Assembly (NCBI GenBank): GCA_964393275.1
Contig: CAYMTA010000002.1
Coordinates: forward strand, 88,497 to 152,496
Length of the DNA: 64,000 nt
From: SLRI01 sp964393275
Lineage (GTDB): Bacteria; Pseudomonadota; Alphaproteobacteria; Geminicoccales; Geminicoccaceae
Reading direction: 5' to 3'
Below are positions 60,534 through 64,000 of this stretch, piece after piece. Each line of letters starts with the position of its first letter. Positions within the stretch are counted from its first letter, which is position 1. A program made the translations under genes and the position numbers. The notes under the pieces were generated by a model that worked only from the letters and a program-made list of their open reading frames with translations, searched no databases and was not told the origin of the DNA.

Positions 60534-61543
60534 CGACCGCCCGGCTGCACGCCGGCGGGACGCCGGCCGCCCGGCTCGCCCCGGCCGGAAAAGAGCTGAC
60601 GCACACCGTCGCGCTCACCGGGGCGACCGGCTTCGTCGGAGGCGAGCTCCTTGGCCGGCTGCGCGCGGCGGGCATCGCCGTGCGCGCCCTGTCGCGCCGG
60701 GGGCCGGTCGAGGGTGCGGTCACCGTCGCCGGCGACCTCGCCGACGAGGCGGCGCTCGGCGAGCTGGTCCGGGGCGCCGACCGGGTCCTCCATCTGGCGG
60801 GCCTGATCAAGACCCCGCGACCGGAGCAGTTCACCGCCGTCAATGTCGAGGGCACGAGGCGCCTGGCCGAGGCCGCCGCCCGCCACCGCGCGAAGCTCAC
60901 CCTCGTCTCCTCGCTCGCCGCCCGCCATCCCGATGTCTCGGCCTATGCGGCGAGCAAGCGGGCGGCGGAAATGGTGGCGCTGGCGGTCATGCCGGAGGGC
61001 GACCTCACGATTGTCCGCCCGCCGGCCGTCTGGGGCCCGGGCGACCGGGCGACGCTCGTCGTCTTTCGCCAGCTCCTGGCCGGCTGGCTGGTCGTGCCGG
61101 CGCCGCGAGGCGCCCGGTTCTCGCTGCTGCATGTCCGGGATCTGGCCGGGCTCCTGGTCGCCCATGCGGCCGGCCGGCTGGCGCTGCCGCCGCTCTCCGA
61201 GCCCGATGACGGGACGCAGGGCGGCTATGGCTGGGCCATGCTGGCCGCGATCGCGGCACGGCGGACCGGCCGCCGGGTGCGCATCCTGCGGCCGCCCCGG
61301 AGGCTGCTCGCCGGCCCGGCCCGCCTCGCCGACCTCGTCGCCCGGACGACCGGCGCCGACCTGCCGCTCTCGGCCGACAAGCTCGCCGAGCTGGCCCATG
61401 CCGACTGGGTCGCGGCCGGGCCGCCATTGCCCTGGGCCGCCTCGCGCATCACATTCGGCGAAGGCTTCACCGAGACGGTCGCGTGGTACCGGGCGGCCGG
61501 CTGGCTGCCGGTGGGCCGCCCGGCCGGGGAAAGGAAGGCATGA
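60530..61543 (+). CDS. cerR: NAD(P)-dependent epimerase/dehydratase, probable ceramide reductase CerR
   Basis: 337 residues if read from a CTG at 60530, with the Rossmann GATGFVGGELL motif starting about residue 33 and the YAASKRAAE catalytic pair. In Caulobacter, CerR reduces the 3-keto group in ceramide synthesis. No in-frame ATG, GTG or TTG lies between about 60330 and the Rossmann motif. CTG at 60530 overlaps the synthetase stop as CTGA, like the ATGA overlap at the other end, with GAGG upstream; it is the best start. A second CTG lies at 60596. Confidence 0.82.
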   Translation: MTTARLHAGGTPAARLAPAGKELTHTVALTGATGFVGGELLGRLRAAGIAVRALSRRGPVEGAVTVAGDLADEAALGELVRGADRVLHLAGLIKTPRPEQFTAVNVEGTRRLAEAAARHRAKLTLVSSLAARHPDVSAYAASKRAAEMVALAVMPEGDLTIVRPPAVWGPGDRATLVVFRQLLAGWLVVPAPRGARFSLLHVRDLAGLLVAHAAGRLALPPLSEPDDGTQGGYGWAMLAAIAARRTGRRVRILRPPRRLLAGPARLADLVARTTGADLPLSADKLAELAHADWVAAGPPLPWAASRITFGEGFTETVAWYRAAGWLPVGRPAGERKA

Positions 61544-61782
61544 CCGACAACGTCGCGCACGAGATCATGGCGCTGATGCAGCGCTACAACCCGGAAGGCA
61601 AGCCGCTCGGCGTCGAGACCGAGCTCGGCGCCGACCTGAGCATCGATTCGGTGGCGGCCATGGACCTGATCATGGAAATCGAGGACAAGTTCGACATCGA
61701 CATCCCGATGAACCAGGTGGCCGAGCTCAGGACCATCGGCGACCTCGTGGCCCTGGCCGAGGGCCAGATGCCCAAAGGCTGA
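61540..61782 (+). CDS. acpR: Dedicated acyl carrier protein for sphingolipid synthesis
   Basis: 80-residue ACP. The phosphopantetheine serine is S37 in LSIDSVAAMDLIMEIED; the helix-loop pattern is the usual one. The start overlaps the cerR stop (ATGA at 61540-61543). Unlike house-keeping AcpP the loop is SIDSVAA rather than DSLD, as seen for specialised ACPs. It would carry the acyl chain made by the upstream synthetase to serine palmitoyltransferase. Confidence 0.88.
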   Translation: MTDNVAHEIMALMQRYNPEGKPLGVETELGADLSIDSVAAMDLIMEIEDKFDIDIPMNQVAELRTIGDLVALAEGQMPKG

Positions 61783-61786
61783 GCTC

Positions 61787-63031
61787 ATGCGCTCCAACCC
61801 AGCTCCAGAGGTGCCCGAGCACATGGACATCTTCGACAAGCATGCCGGCATCGAGCAGCGCCACCGCGCCCTTCTCTCGATCGGCGGCGACCCCTTCGCC
61901 GTCCGCGTCGACCGCATCCTCTCGGCGACCGAGGCCTTGATCGGCGGCCGCCGCACCATCCTCGTCGGCACCAACAACTACCTGGGCCTGACCTTCGATC
62001 CCGCCTGCATCGAGGCCGGCCGCAAGGTCCTGGCCTCCGATGGCACCGGCACCACGGGCTCGCGCGTGGCGAACGGCACCTATGGCCGCCACACCGACCT
62101 CGAGGCCGCCTTCGCCCGCTTCTTCAACCGCCAGAAGGCCATCGTCTTCACGACCGGCTACCAGGCCAATCTCGCCACCATCTGCGGCCTCGCCGGGCCC
62201 GACGACGTGATCCTGGCCGACGCCGACAGCCACGCCAGCATCTGGGACGGCTGCAAGCTCAGCCCGGCCGAGACCGTGATCTTCCGCCACAACGACCCGG
62301 ACCACCTCGACAAGCGGCTGACCCGGCTCGGCGACAAGGGCCAGTGCCGGCTGGTGATCGTCGAGGGCCTCTACTCGATGCTCGGCGACACGGCACCGCT
62401 GAAGGAATTCGTCGAGGTCAAGAAGAAGCACGGCGCCTTCCTCCTGGTCGACGAAGCCCATTCCTTCGGCGTCTTCGGCGATCACGGAAGGGGCGTCGCC
62501 GAGGCGCAGGGGGTCGAGGCCGACGTCGACTTCATCGTCGGCACCTTCTCCAAGAGCCTGGGCGCGAGCGGCGGCTTCGCCGTCTCCGACCACCCGAAGT
62601 TCGACCTCCTCAGGCTCGCCAGCCGGCCCTACATGTTCACCGCCTCGCCGAGCCCGGCCACCATGGCGTCGGTCGCCGAGGCGCTGCGCCAGATCGAGGC
62701 CCGGCCCGAGCTCAGGACCCGCATCTGGGCCAATGCCGAGCAGCTCCACACCGGCCTGACCGACCTCGGCTTCACCCTCCTGGCGCCGCTCAGCCCCGTG
62801 ATCGCCATCCGCATGCCCGACGAGGCGACGGCCGTCATGGCCTGGAACCGGCTCATCGAGGCCGGCGTCTACGTCAACCTGGCGCTGCCCGGCGGCACGC
62901 CCGGCGGCGTCTGCCTGCTCCGCTGCAGCGTCTCCGCCGCCCACGAGCCCGCCCAGATCGCAACGGTGCTCGGCTGCTTCGCGGAGCTGGCGAGCGAGCT
63001 CGACCGGCGGAGCAAGCAGGACGCGGCGTAG
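61787..63031 (+). CDS. spt: Serine palmitoyltransferase (alpha-oxoamine synthase family)
   Basis: 414-residue PLP enzyme that condenses serine with an acyl thioester to 3-keto-sphinganine, the first committed sphingolipid step. The Schiff-base lysine is K256 in VGTFSKSLGASGGF; NNYLGLTFDPACIEAG, GSRVANGTYGRHTDLE and VDEAHSFGVFGDHGRG are family motifs. It could by sequence be another alpha-oxoamine synthase (KBL, ALAS), but the operon with acyl-ACP synthetase, ACP and CerR indicates Spt. The ACP stop is 4 bases before. Its 3' end exists in a second, decayed copy at 63648. Confidence 0.9.
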   Translation: MRSNPAPEVPEHMDIFDKHAGIEQRHRALLSIGGDPFAVRVDRILSATEALIGGRRTILVGTNNYLGLTFDPACIEAGRKVLASDGTGTTGSRVANGTYGRHTDLEAAFARFFNRQKAIVFTTGYQANLATICGLAGPDDVILADADSHASIWDGCKLSPAETVIFRHNDPDHLDKRLTRLGDKGQCRLVIVEGLYSMLGDTAPLKEFVEVKKKHGAFLLVDEAHSFGVFGDHGRGVAEAQGVEADVDFIVGTFSKSLGASGGFAVSDHPKFDLLRLASRPYMFTASPSPATMASVAEALRQIEARPELRTRIWANAEQLHTGLTDLGFTLLAPLSPVIAIRMPDEATAVMAWNRLIEAGVYVNLALPGGTPGGVCLLRCSVSAAHEPAQIATVLGCFAELASELDRRSKQDAA

Positions 63032-63088
63032 GGGGGAGCGCTGGCGAACGGAAGGGTTCATCGAGTCTCGTGGACCCGTATCCCATGC

Positions 63089-63117
63089 TTGAAAATGGAT
63101 AATTTCAATACCATAAT
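63089..63117 (+). promoter_or_regulatory. brnTA promoter
   Basis: TTGAAA (63089-63094), a 17-base spacer and CATAAT (63112-63117) precede the brnT ATG at 63123 by 5 bases, so the predicted +1 coincides with the start codon (leaderless). The AT-rich block with AATATT symmetry near 63115-63122 is the probable BrnA operator. Confidence 0.6.
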
Positions 63118-63122
63118 ATTCC

Positions 63123-63401
63123 ATGGAGTTTGAGTACGACCCGGTCAAGAGTGCTTCGAATATGGCGAAGCATGGCATCGACTTCGACCAGGCACAGGCC
63201 CTTTGGGACGATCCGTGGATGCTCGAAGCGCCAGCCCGGACCGAGGACGAGCCGCGCTTTCTGGCGATCGGCAAGATCGAGGGCAAGCACTGGGCGGTCG
63301 TCTGGACACCGCGAGGCCAAAATCCCGGAAGGAGGGCGGTGCGGATCATCTCGGTGCGCCGCGCCCGCAAGGAGGAGATCGCCTACTATGAAGGCAGCTG
63401 A
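63123..63401 (+). CDS. brnT: BrnT-family toxin
   Basis: 92-residue ribonuclease toxin of the BrnT/BrnA type II system. Family stretches are FEYDPVKSASNMAKHGIDF, DDPWMLEAPARTEDEPRFL and VRIISVRRARKEEIAYYE, the latter holding the conserved Arg/Tyr. Overlaps brnA by 14 bases. No Shine-Dalgarno lies before the ATG. Codons are slightly less GC-biased than spt. Confidence 0.92.
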   Translation: MEFEYDPVKSASNMAKHGIDFDQAQALWDDPWMLEAPARTEDEPRFLAIGKIEGKHWAVVWTPRGQNPGRRAVRIISVRRARKEEIAYYEGS

Positions 63402-63603
63402 ATTCGACACGAAGTTCGATGCTGGTGAAGACGTCAGCGATGCCGTGGACTGGTCCCGGGCCCGTCGCCCGAACAGCGAGACCAGGCGCGTGAATGTGGA
63501 TTTCCCGGCGTGGGTCGTAGACGGCCTGGACAAGCAGGCCCGCCATCTGGGCGTGACCCGACAATCGCTGATCAAGATGTGGATCGCCGAGAGGCTTCAG
63601 TGA
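63388..63603 (+). CDS. brnA: BrnA-family antitoxin
   Basis: 71 residues. The N-terminal stretch (DAGEDVSDAVDWSRARRPN) is the toxin-binding segment; the C-terminal RRVNVDFPAWVVDGLDKQAR, then LGVTRQSLIKMWIAERL forms a ribbon-helix-helix DNA binder that represses the operon. The ATG at 63388 lies inside brnT, with AAGGAGG upstream (63368-63375), so it is translated from its own site. Confidence 0.92.
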   Translation: MKAAEFDTKFDAGEDVSDAVDWSRARRPNSETRRVNVDFPAWVVDGLDKQARHLGVTRQSLIKMWIAERLQ

Positions 63604-63647
63604 AACGCGGCGAACTGTCGAGACGGGAGGTTCCTCGAAGAGCCATC

Positions 63648-63840
63648 GACACGCCCGGCGGTGTCCGCCACCCGCGCCGCGACCTCTCCGCCGCCCAAGC
63701 CCGCCCGGATCGCCACCGTCCTCGGCGGCTACGCCGAGCCGCCACCGAGCCGGACCGGTTGATGGGGCAGAACGCGGCGTGAGGGGGGCGCTTGCAGGTC
63801 AGCGGAAGAGTTGGTTGAGTCTAGTAGACCGACATTTCCC
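63648..63840 (+). pseudogene. Decayed second copy of the spt 3' end
   Basis: This stretch aligns with 62894-63084, the last ~45 codons of spt plus ~50 bases beyond its stop. Shared blocks are CACGCCCGGCGG, TCTCCGCCGCCCA, AGCCCGCCC, AACGCGGCGT, GGGGGG and GAGTCT. A two-base gap breaks the frame: residues fit first as DTPGGVR...LSAA, then as PARIATVLGGYAEP in another frame, matching PAQIATVLGCFAEL of spt. Similarity by eye is about 70-80 percent. It lies on the far side of brnTA. Confidence 0.7.
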
Positions 63841-64000
63841 AGACATTGTTGCCCGTCTCAAGCATCGAAATAATCTTCGGGCTCGAATGTGTGGACTTCT
63901 CCAAGATCAACGGCGATGCTGTACAGGTCAATTTCAAAAGATATGAGCTACCTCTCCGCGACGCTCAGGCTGGCTTGACCGCCGTTGAGCTGTGGCCTAG
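63841..64000. other. Right edge, no supported gene
   Basis: Composition is less GC-rich than upstream. On the minus strand a short open stretch ending at 63858 reads FEIDLYSIAVDLGEV, HTFEPEDYFDA, but an in-frame stop at 63948 and lack of a start prevent a gene call. It could be the tail of a frameshifted gene. Confidence 0.35.

Overview
The window comes from a very GC-rich bacterial chromosome. Gene content points to an alphaproteobacterium of Rhodospirillales/Geminicoccales type (inference): an AioBA arsenite oxidase whose Rieske subunit is of the alphaproteobacterial kind, a Caulobacter-style sphingolipid operon, LivFGHM-type uptake, a two-subunit methylmalonyl-CoA mutase, and ECF and GGDEF/EAL signalling. 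I saw no rRNA, tRNA, transposase or CRISPR array. Most of the window is ordinary core and catabolic genes with short gaps and 1-4 base stop/start overlaps.

Layout. 0-12.7 kb: a deacylase cut by the left edge, YbaK, mutA-mutB-meaB (propionate/methylmalonyl-CoA use), a lipoprotein, a SAF-domain dehydrogenase, a von Willebrand/DnaJ membrane pair, an SDR and an EamA transporter. 12.7-19.6 kb: a TTC38-like protein, aioB-aioA with a cysteine-rich ArsR, and formate-tetrahydrofolate ligase. 20-27 kb: an EAL phosphodiesterase; a LysR gene divergent from an Fe(II)/2OG oxygenase plus HD-domain oxygenase pair that looks like a PhnY/PhnZ-type two-step pathway; an M20 deacylase and a hydratase. 27-36 kb: a PIN toxin-antitoxin pair, a trans-sulfuration enzyme, a five-gene branched-chain-type ABC importer, an arsR-arsP operon and a PRISE reductase. 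36-50 kb: a seven-repeat FG-GAP protein, gamma carbonic anhydrase, Mrr, HicB, a CstB-like persulfide dioxygenase with a sulfurtransferase, a dihaem cytochrome, tartrate dehydrogenase, MFS transporter, an ECF sigma operon with a cupredoxin, and DedA. 50-53 kb: Crp/Fnr, a diguanylate cyclase and a degenerate HATPase protein.

53.0-55.5 kb is the clearest accessory region: an internally deleted ribosome-hibernation gene, a 21-bp minisatellite, a five-unit array of 19-bp palindromes at a 31-32 bp period, and an AT-rich islet with two unrecognised genes. 55.5-58.2 kb holds cell-wall enzymes (MltF-like and SleB-like).

58.7-63.0 kb is a compact sphingolipid operon (acyl-ACP synthetase, ceramide reductase, dedicated ACP, serine palmitoyltransferase). 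Just downstream, a brnT-brnA module lies between the 3' end of spt and a second, decayed copy of that 3' end, which suggests insertion at the gene's 3' end.

The best leads are the palindrome array (53499-53644), the duplicated spt end around brnTA, the oxygenase pair at 23.3-24.9 kb, a probable CTG start in cerR, and a shared promoter layout predicting leaderless mRNAs for three regulatory or toxin operons.
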